Below, piece by piece: positions 35,843 to 47,884 of a stretch of 64,000 nt of DNA (position 1 is its first letter; the number at the start of each line of letters is the position of its first letter). The notes below the pieces were generated by a model. It did no database searches. It was given only the letters and a program-made list of their open reading frames with translations, and had not been told where the DNA came from. A program made the translations under genes and the position numbers. This DNA is from Pseudorasbora parva (Eukaryota > Chordata > Actinopteri > Cypriniformes > Gobionidae). The DNA lies in the NCBI RefSeq assembly GCF_024679245.1, contig NC_090183.1:26211809-26275808 (forward strand), given 5' to 3'.

Positions 35843-36540
35843 TAGGGATGCACCGAAATCAAAATTCTTGACCGAAGCCAAAAAAGAAACCAAAGCCAAA
35901 AACCGAAAAATCAATTTCAAACTAAAATGTTTAACTCGACCTCACTCATGTGTACATTAAATAATAATGCACATGCCTACTGGCCTGCAATAAGGTACAG
36001 AAAATGAATTAAGTATTCAAATGTAAAATAACTGCATATTTAACTGCTTAAATGAAAGATTAATCCTGATTAAACTTACAAAAGCTATTCAATCAAGAGC
36101 ATTGTTTAATGTCAAACTAAATATAAGGACATCACTCAGGCAGCAGTAAAGGCTACTGCGCCTTTAAGACCTGATGCAGGGATATGCTCGTCTTTCTCGA
36201 CTGTGCATACTATACAGTTCACTTAAGGGCATATTTAGACTATGTCTGCTAGGATACTCATCAAGATGGACATGTTGACATACTTCTTGTGTGAGTTGGT
36301 CCGCTTAAGCGCAAGACTTGAAAGAGAACTTAATATTTGCGGGCTGTGAGACGAGTGCGTGCTCTCGGATGATGCACAGCGTCAGATCCACTCGCTCCGC
36401 GAGTCTCACAGCACGTCTTCACGTGAGTGATGACGGAGAAAACGACTGGTCATATGTGCACATACGGCAGCACTCGCATGCACTGAACACAGTTTACAAA
36501 GAGGTGAAACAGCTCGGTAGGTGAAGCGAGTTTACCCTCC
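35843..36540. mobile_element. hAT-like repeat, right limit unknown
   Basis: Begins TAGGGATGCACCGAAAT. Part of its interior (about 36180-36365) matches, inverted, the interior of the 52010-52341 repeat (ttgcgcttgaa, tcacttaagg). No right end recognised. Confidence 0.5.
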
Positions 36541-36939
36541 ACAACTCAAAATCAGCCGCGTTTGGCTGGTGGCGGTGCTAATTTCCATCCCTGGCACGCG
36601 CGCTCCGAGCCGATCTCAGACTGAGCGCCCCGTTGTTTTTTAATACTTATGGGGATGAAAATAAATATATTCATAAATACTTTTTGGACTCAAATTTTGA
36701 AAGTATTTTGTTCAAACTTTGTCAAAAGAGTTTAAGACTTTATAAAGCCGCGAGAAGACTTTTTAATACTTAATAAGGGTCTTAATTTTCCCAAAACTGA
36801 TTTATCACCTATTAATAATTTTCAAGACCCCGCTGATACCCTGAAGTCATTATTTCTCTTTTGATGAATTTGTCCTGTTATTGACAAAATGCGCACCCAG
36901 ACGTTCAAATTGTTCAAATATTTGTGTTTGTTTTAGAGG

Positions 36940-37500
36940 GAATATTCGAACGGCATTTTTGACAGCCCTAATTCAGATGGTAGAATCAGAACTTGGCATA
37001 AACAGAATGAGAACATGGATCCATCATCCCTCGTTTCCACTGCGCAGGCTGGTGGTGGCGGTGTAATGGTGTGGGGGATGTTTTCTTGGCACACTTTAGG
37101 CCCCTTAGTGCCAATTGGGCATCGTTTAAATGCCACGGCCTACCTGAGAATTATTTCTGACCATGTCCATCCCTTTTTGACCACCATGTACCCGTCCTCT
37201 GATGGCTACTTCCAGCAGGATAATGCACCATGCCACAAAGTTCGAATAAATAAATAAAAAAGCTTGAACATAATGAGTTCACTGTATTAAAATGGCCCCC
37301 ACAGTCACCAGATCATAACCCAATAGACCATCTTTGGGACGTAGTGGAACGGGAGCTTCGTGCCCCGGATGTGCATCCCACAAATCTCCATCAACTGCAA
37401 GATGCTATCATATCGATATGGGCCAACATTTCTAAAGAATGCTTTTAGCACCTTGTTGAATCAATGTCACGTAGAATTAAGGCAGTTCTGAAAATTATAT
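36940..37500 (+). mobile_element. Degenerate Tc1-like transposase remnant (second family)
   Basis: Plus-strand pieces: GGGVMVWGMFSWHTLGPLVP (37051-37110 region), SDGYFQQDNAPCHK with the second catalytic Asp, then after stop/frameshift WPPQSPDHNPIDHLWDVVER with the DDE third-residue region. The first catalytic motif and DNA-binding region are missing. Different from the 11768/15295 family. Confidence 0.85.
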
Positions 37501-37841
37501 GCATGTATCATTTGTGTTAATTTCATGAATTTAATCAAATTCAATTATATTAATAAGACGATAGGGCTGTTATCAATCAAATTAAACAAGTATCAACAAA
37601 ATGCATCTTCGCAATGGAGAGGAAACAGAAGCTGCATTTGAAGTGGCTTTTACACAAACTGTTTAATGAGCTTAGAAGTGACAAATAGCCTGCAGTTATG
37701 CATAATGTTTTGATATTTTAAACAATGTTGGATACTGATATTTGAAATAATTTAAAACATGAAAAGATACTTTAAATGCCAGTAGGCAGCAGCAAGTCAC
37801 TTAATTAGCGAGTCATTGAGATTCAACCGATTCATTCAAAC

Positions 37842-40223
37842 TAGGGGTGTGCAACAATATTCAAATAGTTAAATATTCGATCTGTAATTAATATTCAAAA
37901 ACTAAAAATACTATTCGAATTTTACTGCATTACTTTTCTGTCTGTAAATGCACTGAATCTATGATAAATCCCTCTAAATATTGCAGTTATAACTAAATCC
38001 CCTGGGTGGCGTTGTAGAGAGCGTAAATAAGTTGTATTTGTATTACATCGCAATATATTTGATCACAATGTCGTTGTCTACCTCGCGATGTTTGGAATTA
38101 CTTAGATGAAAATTGAAAATGATCTTACAAAATTGAGTTACTTTTGATGAAACAGAGTTATCATAATATCACCACCACAAACGAGAATCACCAGGGGAAT
38201 GAGGAAAGATAGCGATCCCTGCATCAAAAGTGCAGGCAAGCACATCTGTACCCCGAGAGAGCGAGACGTATGATAGCAAAATGATCTCGAGACAAATGCT
38301 TTCTTTATAGTTCGTCGAGGGTTTAAGAACAGAAAACACAAAGTGCTTCACTCAAAATCACTTAACCACATAATTACTTTTGTTTTATACAAAATGTTCA
38401 ATCAACTATCACAAACTACTATGCATCACTTGAAAGCTAAAACACTCAAGATCATCTCCTGACGTTCAGATCGGACGAATCCACGAAACAACAGCATACA
38501 TGTCTGTGTAAGAGTCCACTCTTCAAAATGCATCCCACTTTTTAAATCCAAAACAATGAAAAAATAAGGGGGAAAAACAAAGTCCTCCATTGTTTGCATG
38601 AGCGTTTTGCGTTAGAGTAATCAATCATGTCCATTTTCAATGAAATGGCAATTATAATCATTATTTTGACAATCTCCCCTGTACTGTGGACTGTACATTA
38701 AACCCTCCCAGGTCTCTCTCCTTCAATCACAGGCTCTCCGATGACACTTTAGGAAGGGAGCGCGTTACTGGCTGCTAAAGCTGTCAGTCAAATGCACCCA
38801 TGCTTTTAGTTGGATAAGCCAGTCAATGCCTAGCCAATGCATAGCCAGCATAGATTTGATCGATGGATGTAGTAACGAATCAAGACATTTTGCGCATTAT
38901 TTTAAGATATGCCGTAAGAAGCATTGATGAATACCTTGTGCTTACCGTCTCCATAGTATCCACCGTGGCCTGGCAGTGTAAGCATAAATATTTAACACAC
39001 AACAGGCAGACTAAATGACAGACTGTTTTATCAACTAAATGAGTTTTTTTACACTTGTCAATTCTGTAAATAGTTGCTTTAGTTTTCAGGGAGTGCAAAT
39101 GCATTATTATTAGCAGTTTATTGCAGATTTATTTGACTAAAAACTTCTCTTTACTATTACAAATGTTCAAACATAATTGGCCTTTTTTGAAAGGACGCCT
39201 AGTCTTTTTTTGACATAAACGATTACAGAAGCTAAATTTGAGAGAATCATCCTCAAATTTTAATCAGGACATCAGACAATCAGTTTTATATTTAGGTTAT
39301 TTTCAGGGCCTTAAAATTAAAATCCAATAATATTATAGTTTCTCTCAACATGAAAACAATACAAACACGACAACCATATAACGACCTGGGAGTGTGTGTG
39401 TTCTGCTCGATAACTGACACGCGGTGATTTATTAGTGTTTCTTTCTGCTTGTTCTGCTTGAGCTTGATGCGTTTGTTCTGCAAGCATATTTTTTTTACAC
39501 ACCGTTTAATGTTTTAAAAAACCTTAAGATCTAACGCAAGAGTGTTGTGTACATTGCCTATCATAACCACGTTCAGAAATTGTGACAAAAAAAAACATCT
39601 AATTTTCTCAAAATGCCTAATTTAAATAATCTAATTAGTGTTGTTTAAAGTACCGACCGCGATACCAAATCGGTACTGAAATGTTAAAAATGTGACGCTT
39701 CGAGCGCTGTTGAGCTGTAATCGTAAACACCTCTGACTGGTCATTGTACTAACGCGCTCATCGGATGTGCCTGTGAATGGCTACAATGATCAACGCACGG
39801 CAGCGGTTTGAAACAACACGGAAGTGTTTGAAAAGTGTTTTGAAAGCGGGAGCGTTTGAAAGCACAAGCAGGCGCCGACCAGCGGACCAGTAGGCTGATA
39901 GACACCTACATTCAAACGCTCTGTGTGTATCTGTGCAAGCGTTCCGTGAAAAGCGTCATTGATGTATTTTTACAACATGTTTGTGAAGCGCTGATCAAAG
40001 TAGCCAATCATAGACCTATTTGATGAGCGCGTGAGCACAATGGCCAGTCAGAGGCGTTTACGATTCCGCTCAACAGCGCTCAAAGCGTCATATTTTTAAC
40101 ATTTCAGTACAGATTTGGTATCGCGGTCGGTACTTTTGACAACACTAAATCTAATATTCAAATATTTAATTTTTATGAGCCCAAATATTCAAATACAATA
40201 TTTTGGGAAAATGCCCATCCCCG
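37842..40223. mobile_element. 2.4-kb non-autonomous hAT-like element
   Basis: Starts TAGGGGTGTGCAACAATATT and ends GCCCATCCCCG; an exact 8-bp target duplication ATTCAAAC lies at 37834-37841 and 40224-40231. No transposase frame remains. Hosts a second hAT-like MITE at 39636-40147. In the first long intron of hdlbp. Confidence 0.85.
39636..40147. mobile_element. 512-bp palindromic hAT-like MITE
   Basis: Ends TAGTGTTGTTTAAAGTACCG with a long inverted partner at the right side; exact 8-bp duplication AATCTAAT at 39628-39635 and 40148-40155. Arms extend over about 130 bp (to the CTCTGACTGG region). Confidence 0.92.
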
Positions 40224-40231
40224 ATTCAAAC

Positions 40232-41816
40232 AACAGATTCATTCAGGAACTAATCATTTGACTCTCTGAATCTTTGTCACTGAACTTCATCACATTAACT
40301 GATTTTTTCAAAAAAGCTGATTCATTCAGTAAGTGTAAACTGCGCGTGTTGCTCAGAGACACAATTACAGTAATTGTGTAGAAGCGCACCTTTACGCAAT
40401 CTATTGTGTGTATGCTTTTCTTATGTTTTATTTTTTATAAATGCTCGCTCAGTTTTGTTGTTTTCATTTTTGTTATTGAGAGGAAAGCACAGCACATTTA
40501 TCTAAACATTGCACTGAGGATTGTATGGTTGTAACGACATTAGATTTTCACAGCATGATGACCATCTGATAACCGATACAAATATCAGTTTCACTGTATT
40601 AAACAGTCAATTATTATCAGTCAAAATGACCGTTAAATGAAAAGTGTTTGAACAAAAGTTCAAATAAATTGTATTATTATTAGAAGTAACATTCTATTGT
40701 ACTACAATAATAATAATAAACTTGTTATAATTTCAAGTTAAGCTGAACTTATTTGGGCAGGTTGTAGAGAAGACCTTTGAGGTTTGGAAACAATGTCATG
40801 CCTTCACAAAATAATGTTTCATTCAGAGCAAAATGGGTGAACTGTTTGTAGGAGCAAAATTAAAACACTGTCTAAGGACTTTAAGGATCCATTTTGTGGA
40901 AGGTCAAAGTTGCCCATCTGTTACCTTGGACAAGGGCTAATTCTAAGCCATGGAGTTAGATGAATGAGCTCTAAAGCTAAGAGGATTTCCCCACTAACCT
41001 TTATTTGTTGTATGCCCAAGTATGCAGAGAAGTAAAAAAAAAAAAGTTCTACTTCGTAAATAAAAGTTCCACAAAGCACGCTCACATTTAATTGAAAACA
41101 TGCATGCCACACCTCAGTGAAACGTCTACTTGGCAGACTGCTCTTCTACTCCCCACACAGGACTGTGAGGAAACTAAAAAGACAACAACATAAAAGCTGA
41201 GGCTACTGTTACACAGCCATGCAGCCTTGAGTCATGAAAAGACTACTTATATTCGCTGCAGAAATTCCAATGTCAAAGACTCGCAAGAGTAGTGAAAATG
41301 GTGTGCAGAAGTGATACAGTAAAATGGAAGACTATCATCTATAGATGGAGTAACCCTTGGGATAATTGGCTAATCACTCTTGCATTAAGTCATACAACAT
41401 TCCTTCCAGTTCACTCTGACAAACTGGCCCCTCAAGATTGCAATCCTCTCCACACAGTACAAGGCTGTTTTAATGTGCTTCTCTGCATGCCCCTGCCAGG
41501 GCCTCTTCCTCTACAGGCCTCCTAAAGACTAGAACCCAGAGGCTAAACACATTCATACAGCTCCTCAAGGCAGATCAAAAGCACTCACCGGCAGTTGATC
41601 CACAAACCGAACACTAAAGACTTCAGATGCTCAAATGACATTTAAAACACATGACCACTCATAAGATGTGATTTGATCTTAATGATCACAACGAATAACT
41701 TGTGATCCATGGCTACAAAAAAACCAGACAAACAAGGTTCTTGCAGTTCAAAGCAAACTTTAGACCTGTCAGCAAATTCATCTAGTAGGAACAAAGGCGG
41801 TGGTGAATAATCTTAC
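40232..41816 (-). other. hdlbp: hdlbp 5' intron, nothing recognised
   Basis: AT-rich; no coding or transposon ends identified. Confidence 0.5.
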
Positions 41817-41888
41817 CAGCTAAATGGTCAGTTACCAGATAATCCGTCCTGTAAAGCTGCCCGTTCGTGTCAGCCTGCCAGCTTTTGC
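41817..41888 (-). other. hdlbp: Probable hdlbp 5' non-coding exon
   Basis: On minus, acceptor TTTTATCTTAG, 72 bases without ATG, then donor CTG|GTAAGA. Splice sites are good but unconfirmed; inference from position between promoter and ATG exon. Confidence 0.45.
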
Positions 41889-42147
41889 CTAAGATAAAAC
41901 AGATCAAAGGAAAAGAGGGAGAAGAAAAAAAATTTGACTGTCACTGATGATGCACACAAACTTTAGTTTGCCAGAACTTAGTTACACGTGGCATGAGTTG
42001 TTTGCATTTCATTTGAACTTGCATATTTATTTAAATGCATGTAAATGTGACTCATTAAAGAGTCATTGGAAATAGGAACTAAGACTGACTAGTCCTGTTC
42101 CATCACCTACCCGTTTCAAAAATCAACCATAATTAAAGATACATGGC

Positions 42148-42186
42148 GATATAGATAGATATAGATATAGATATAGATATAGATAT

Positions 42187-42275
<89 letters not shown>

Positions 42276-42282
42276 TATATAC
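42148..42282. repeat. (GATATA)n-(TA)n-(CA)n microsatellite
   Basis: GATATA hexamers change into pure TA and then CA within the probable first hdlbp intron. Confidence 0.95.
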
Positions 42283-43176
42283 AGTCGCCAAAACATATGT
42301 ATACATACTTTAAACAAAAAACAAATGGGCGTTTTTAAGTGTTGAAATGGCCCTCTCGCGTCTTGCTAACGTGGCCATTCCTGCGTATGTCAGATTTAAA
42401 TATGGCGGATTTACATTTTCTCTCAGAATGACACAAAAAGGGGGATTGATATAATTGTTTAACGCATGTTTAATAAATACAATGCTTTGTGTGTATAACA
42501 AAAACCGACTTTTGAATGTAAAATCCTCACACCGCTGTATACATGCGCGCTACGTCAACTCATGACACGCCATGCTAACGGCTAACGGAGTAGGGAAGAC
42601 GGATTTCTAATTTAACACTTACATTTTCAACAATTCTCACCTAGACATATTTAAAACCCGGGAGAGGTTGGTGGCCACATTTATTGAAATTGTTAATATC
42701 TGTCGTTGTAAGATACGCCAGTTTTTTTGGTTTGCGGAGATGAAAAACTTGTCCTGGCTAGGAACCAACTCCAGTAAACTTTGAGCTGCGCGTGCGCGAT
42801 AGTGACACGTACACCAGCTAGCGCAAGCGCTAACACTGGATTAGGAAAACTTTACTCGTATTGATCCTTTATAACCCAATACTCAAAGAATGACAACGCC
42901 TAACAAGTATACACTGAAAACATGACCATTGCTGATGGCCGAGTGTGATTGTTTAGTCAAGATCGGCATTTGTGGCTGTCCACACAAAGTCCACGTAGGC
43001 ATTAGAGCAAAGGGTGAAACAGTGGGGAGAAATTGACATGGAGTCAAGCCAGAGCACATTTTCACGGAAGAACGTTCTCCTAACGATGTACGTGTATCAG
43101 AAGTGTAGAAGAGGCAACGCAGGCGTTCGGATGTATAACATATGCACACTGATTTGCGGAATGAAGGGTGACTTAC

Positions 43177-43238
43177 TTGTGTTTGTGTTCCCGTCTGCCC
43201 TGTGTGGTGCAGAAGCTTGTAGTGAAACTCCACTGGCG
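43177..43238 (-). other. hdlbp: Probable hdlbp exon 1 (non-coding)
   Basis: Lies just downstream of the TATA box on minus and ends at a perfect donor CACAA|GTAAGT (43176-43175). 5' end estimated from the TATA position. Confidence 0.45.
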
Positions 43239-43290
43239 AAAGGGAGGAGCAGCAGCCTGTGAGTTATATAGCTCAAGTCTCCTCCAATCA
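43235..43290 (-). promoter_or_regulatory. hdlbp: Candidate hdlbp promoter: TATA box and inverted CCAAT
   Basis: Minus strand reads TGATTGG (CCAAT complement at 43284-43288), then CTATATAA at 43271-43264, then a start expected near 43235-43240. No other coding exon or promoter-like element lies nearby. Confidence 0.45.
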
Positions 43291-43291
43291 C

Positions 43292-43752
43292 ATTCCTTCA
43301 CGTCACTGTACAGCTCATGTATTTCTCTCTGGAGACGAACACAGTGGTGGGGATTTGGCAAGTGGCTTAATCTCAGTAAGAATCGTGTGAATCTTTTTCA
43401 TCAGAAAGATTCGTTCACTCGTTCGTTATTTCTGCAGGTTTCATCAGCAATATAAGTAGCTATAAGCCAGTATTTTGTGCATTATTAATCAGTACCGAAA
43501 TTAATGATTCGTTAAAGGGTTATTCACCCTAAAATATAAGTCAGTATTTTTTGCATTATTAATTAGTAGGCTACTTGAAATTAATAATTCGTTAAAGGGT
43601 TGGTCCACCCAAAAATTCTGTAATTTATTGCTCACCCTAATGTCGTTCCAAACCCGTAAGGCCTTCATTTATCTTCTGAATACAAAGTAAGATATTTTTG
43701 ATAATTCCAAGAGCTCTCTGGGTCTGACCACTCCATGCAATAATTACCACTT
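43292..43752. other. Upstream flank with P1-like half elements
   Basis: Two left-end fragments of TTAA MITEs (ttaaagggttattcaccc at about 43513 and ttaaagggttggtccaccc at about 43593) in tandem. No gene. Confidence 0.5.
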
Positions 43753-43756
43753 TTAA

Positions 43757-44813
43757 AGGAACACTCCACCATTTTTAGAAATAGGGCTTATTCAACTTAT
43801 TTACATTTCGATATGTGGGCAAATGCATTTTTGTCTCGGTGCATGCATTGTTTTAGTTTGGCAGGGTCGCCGCTAGCTTAAGCTTAGCATAATGAATGGA
43901 ATCCTATGTTGCCAGCTAGCATGTCCATTTGGAGTAAAAGTGATCCAAAAAAAAAAAAACATCCTAATTACTTCTTGTGGCCTGCGCATTCACTAAGAAA
44001 ATAGCAATGCAGATTAAGACTAGGTGATTTCCTAAGCCCCTTTCACACTGCGATTCCGGCAAATACACGGATAATGTGACCCGGCATTTGTTCCCGGGCC
44101 GCTAGATTTGGTCCATTCACACTGCCAGCAAAATACCGTAATATGTGCACTTTTCACACACAACCCGTAACGGTCCCGGATCGAGTTGACATGTGGCATC
44201 CGGATGTGACGTATAACGGCGAGTGATCGCTTTCAGCGCGGATAGTAAAGAGCTCCGTGGTCTCGACTTGTGTCCAGTTTGCGCACATTTCTGCTTGTTT
44301 AATTTTAGTTTCTTTTGTATACGAACACTCTCTGCGTTTAAAACACCGACTAGCTCTTCTGGCACTGCAGGGTTGTATTATTGAAAAAACAAGCTCTAGG
44401 AGCCGCACGATAACTACGTACACATTGCGGCATTAGTTTTGGCTTTTGTTCACACAGCGCTCGTCCCGGGTCGAATCCCGCAATGTTACTAGGTCCCCGA
44501 CCCGGGTTCAATTCGGTAATCAATCCCGGGACGTGGTTGCTTTCACACAGAAGGCGACCGGACAATGTTCCGGGAATATTTCGGGTCCGACGTGCAGTGT
44601 GAAAGGGGCTCTAGAAAGATACTGATTTAGGACTATATGGGGAAGCACAGGCGAAGCACTGCTACTCCTACTGCTAATCCTCACGTCCTCTCTGGTTGTT
44701 GAGCGATCACAATGTGTTGCGTGATATCTCTGAAGAAATGCATTTGCCCACATATCTAAATGTAGGAAAGAAGTTGAATAAGCCCTATTTGAATAAGCCC
44801 TAAGAGTGTTCCT
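43757..44813. mobile_element. TTAA-flanked MITE (family P7) hosting a Harbinger-like MITE
   Basis: Ends AGGAACACTCCACC and complement of AGGAACACTCTTAGG; both continue into ATAGGGCTTATTCAACTT-type inner repeats. TTAA at 43753-43756 and 44814-44817. Interrupted by 44035-44610. Confidence 0.88.
44035..44610. mobile_element. Harbinger-like MITE (family H3), 576 bp
   Basis: Ends AGCCCCTTTCACACTGC and complement; perfect CTA duplication (44032-44034, 44611-44613). Interior contains CCCGGG-rich inverted segments. The TIR resembles family H1 (AGCCCCGTTCACACCGC). Confidence 0.88.
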
Positions 44814-44817
44814 TTAA

Positions 44818-45438
44818 AGGCTTAGTTCACCCAAAAATGAAATTTAGGCTATGTAATTAATGACACCCTAACGTTGTTCCACACCCGAAAGACCTCTTCG
44901 GAAAACAGTTCAAGATATTTTATATTTAGTCCCACAGCAAGTGTAGGCACACTATACTGTCAAAATACCTCAAATAAAGATTAAAACGGTCATGAATCAG
45001 CTTATTGATTCATGATTCGGATCGCCAATGTCACATGATTTCAGTAGTTTAGCAGTTGGACACGCGATCCGAATCACGATCTAAATCAATAAGCTGATTC
45101 ATGACCGTTTGAATCTTTATTTGAGGTTTAAAAACAAATGCGGAAGAGAAGACAATGCTGAATAAAGTCGTAGTTTTTGTTATTTTTGGACCAAAATGTA
45201 TTTTCGATGCTTCAAGAGATCCTAACTAACTAACTGATGTCACATATGGACTACTTTGATGATGTTTTTATTCCCTTTCTGGACATGGACAGTATAGTGT
45301 GCATACACTTAGATATGCTGTCAGACTAATTATAAAATATCTTAAACTGTGTTCCGAAGATGAACGGAGGTCTTACGGGTGTGGAACAACATTAGGGTCA
45401 TTAATGACATAAATTTCATTTTTGGGAGAACTAACCCT
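44818..45438. mobile_element. Long palindromic TTAA-flanked MITE (family P1), copy B
   Basis: Same family as 7963-8974; TTAA left (44814-44817, shared with the previous element) and right (45439-45442). A second, inner inverted repeat of about 60 bp (44968-45028 with 45065-45128) surrounds a 36-base loop. The left arm lacks about 130 bp relative to the right. Confidence 0.88.
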
Positions 45439-45442
45439 TTAA

Positions 45443-46271
45443 GGCCCAGAAAAGTAGTAAAGATCGATAAAATAGTCTCTTAGATTCACATTATAGTTAA
45501 AATGGTTTTCTATCTTGTATTTTATCTCAGAATAAAGGATGTTATTTTATTCTGCATGGAAATTAGCTGAAATAAGTTAAGACAGCCTCTTATTTACGTA
45601 CATGAGGTAAACGTAATGCTGCTGGTTATTTTAATAGGCTATATAAATGCTGCCATAATAACATTTCAAATGTTTACGTCCTTCTTTTAATTTTTTGAGC
45701 GGTGATGAAATATATTGCTCTTGTAAATACTTCTTGTAAATACACCATTTCAAAAAGTATTTAACGAGTGAATTTTGAAGTGATGTATTCTTGAAAACCC
45801 AGAGATGTGGATTCGGACCGCATTTAAATTACTACACAAGCTTGGTGTTGGTCAAAAAACAGTAGGTAATTTAGCCTACGAGGGTGGTGGGAGAAAAACT
45901 CTGACATTCTGAATTTGGATGGCAAAATCACTGACTAGTCCCTGTCAATGATGAAAATACATTATGACCCCAATTGCCATCAGAAAAAACAATTACCATC
46001 CGAATAGGGCTACAGATTGTAAAAGGCTCTACATGGTTCTACAGCACGGATGCATTGTTGTGCCTACGTGAACAGCATCTGATGACAAAAAAATGTTGAA
46101 TAAAGTTGTTTTTATTCATCCATTGGAGTCACATGTACTATTTTATCAATGTCTTTACTACCTTCCCAGGCCTTGTAAGTGTTAATTAATTGAGGAGTCA
46201 GTTCTCAGATTTCATCAAAAATATCTTAATTTGTGTTCCGAAGAGGAATGAAGGGTTTGGAAAGACCAACC
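45443..46271. other. No gene recognised
   Basis: AT-rich spacer without coding signal. Confidence 0.55.
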
Positions 46272-46622
46272 CGATCACACATAAATGCATATAAATACTA
46301 CGAGTGTGCAATGTCGTGGAATGTATACGCCAAAACTCATTTTGGCGTGCATATGATACGCTGTTTTTCGCGTGCATATGATACGCACTTTATGGCGTAT
46401 ATGACACGCGCTTGGGTAGGTTTAGGATAGTGGGGCGTATATATGACACGCTCTTGGGTAGGTTTAGGGTGGTGGGGTGGGGGGTTCGTATGTATAATAC
46501 GCCATAAAATGCGTATCATATGCACGCGAAAAACAGCGTGCCATAGACACGCCAAAATGAGTTTTGGCGTATACATTCCACGACATTGCACACTCGTACT
46601 ATTTATACGCATTTTTGTGAGA
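46272..46622. repeat. Long hairpin repeat, arms about 125 bp
   Basis: Left arm (about 46284-46408) and right arm (about 46490-46614) are inverted and about 95% alike (ACGAGTGTGCAATGTCGTGG, TGGCGTATAC and so on). The loop has two GGGTAGGTTTAGG units. Probably a palindromic MITE; no target duplication found. Confidence 0.85.
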
Positions 46623-47037
46623 ATACCCTGGGAAAGACATGAGGGTGAGTAATTAATGACATAATAAAGCATTTTGGGTGAACTAACTCTGCTTTATCAG
46701 TTAATAAACACGGAGCGAAAGGCAAAACAACTCATACTGTTTTTTTATTCAAATGTATGTACACAAATATCAAAAATACTTGATCTGCAAGATACACAAC
46801 TAAAATGAATTGTGATTTTAATAGTAACTCAAGTCTTAATAACTTTGAATTATTACATTAAAAGATTTGTCTCCGATTCTTTCATCAGCAGTCGGTGGCA
46901 ATAAGTGAGTGCATTAGACTATATGAATCAGTCATTGAATCATTTGTCAATAATCACTGACTAAAGTCAGATAAACTAATACTGTATTTTATCAAAACGT
47001 AATATGGCTGTAATACAGTTCGTAGATGGGAAGGTAT
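46623..47037. other. No gene recognised
   Basis: AT-rich spacer. Confidence 0.55.
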
Positions 47038-47880
47038 GAGGCGAGAACCGGCGAACGTTTAACAAACTTTTTAATTTCAAAATAAATAAAGAAAACAAAA
47101 GTAAACCGCAGGCAGCCCCTCAAGGACGACTGCCCGCACACACACACACATAATAAACCGCGGGCAGCCCCTCATGGACGACTGCCCGCACACACACAAC
47201 AGAACGGAAACAAAACATAGCATAAAATCGAGGCCTGGTACTCTCTTGTCTTTCTCTGCCTTCGCTCCTCCTTTTTATGCTCCCATCACTCAGCCGCGAG
47301 ACGAGACCGGTGTGTCGCACAGCTTGTACTCATTACCACTCATCACCGGCCCACTCTCACGGTCCCTCGCCCCGCTGCTTGCCACATACCTCCATCGCCC
47401 CTCGCAGGCCGGGGGGCACTCCCGAGACTGCGCTCTAAACCCCCGAACACGGCGGCCGCGGCACCTGGGGGTAAGGACAGAGAGGTGAGAGAAATGGAGA
47501 CGGTAGCACAAGGAGCGACAGAACGAGAGAGGGGAGAAAGGGAAAAAGAAAGAAAAAAAAAAATCTGCTCACACTGCTGTTCGGCCCTCCGCTCGACAAG
47601 AGGCTCTTCCTCGCGGTGCTGTGCGATGGCACTGGACGCTTGGTGGACAGCTTGATCCTCCTCCGCACCCTGGAGGCCGGCGGTGACTCCTCCTACTGAG
47701 GGACCCGGCAGCGAGCCCCGCGCTTCCTGCTCCTCCCCTAACTGGCGGACGGCAGCAGGCTCCGGCTCACGGCAAGCGCGCCGACTCCTCCGCTCCCTCT
47801 CGGACGGCAGCCACCCCATCTCGACCCAGGGGCATGGCAGCGAGCTTTCTGTCCCACCTTCCTCGCTCCAGCACCACTGC
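47038..47880. repeat. GC-rich repeat of unknown type with 50-bp direct repeats
   Basis: Base composition jumps to GC-rich. Two direct copies of CCGCRGGCAGCCCCTC ... GACTGCCCGCACACACAC lie at about 47106-47150 and 47158-47200. The minus strand is open for about 170 codons (47880-47343) with Glu/Arg-rich low-complexity sequence and no domain; composition alone can explain it. Probably a retroelement flank. Confidence 0.4.
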
Positions 47881-47884
47881 CTCT

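Noticed and set aside
36318..36524. Possible short gene in the GC-richer part at 36.3-36.5 kb
   Set aside because: Overlaps a hAT-like repeat shared with 52 kb; no domain.
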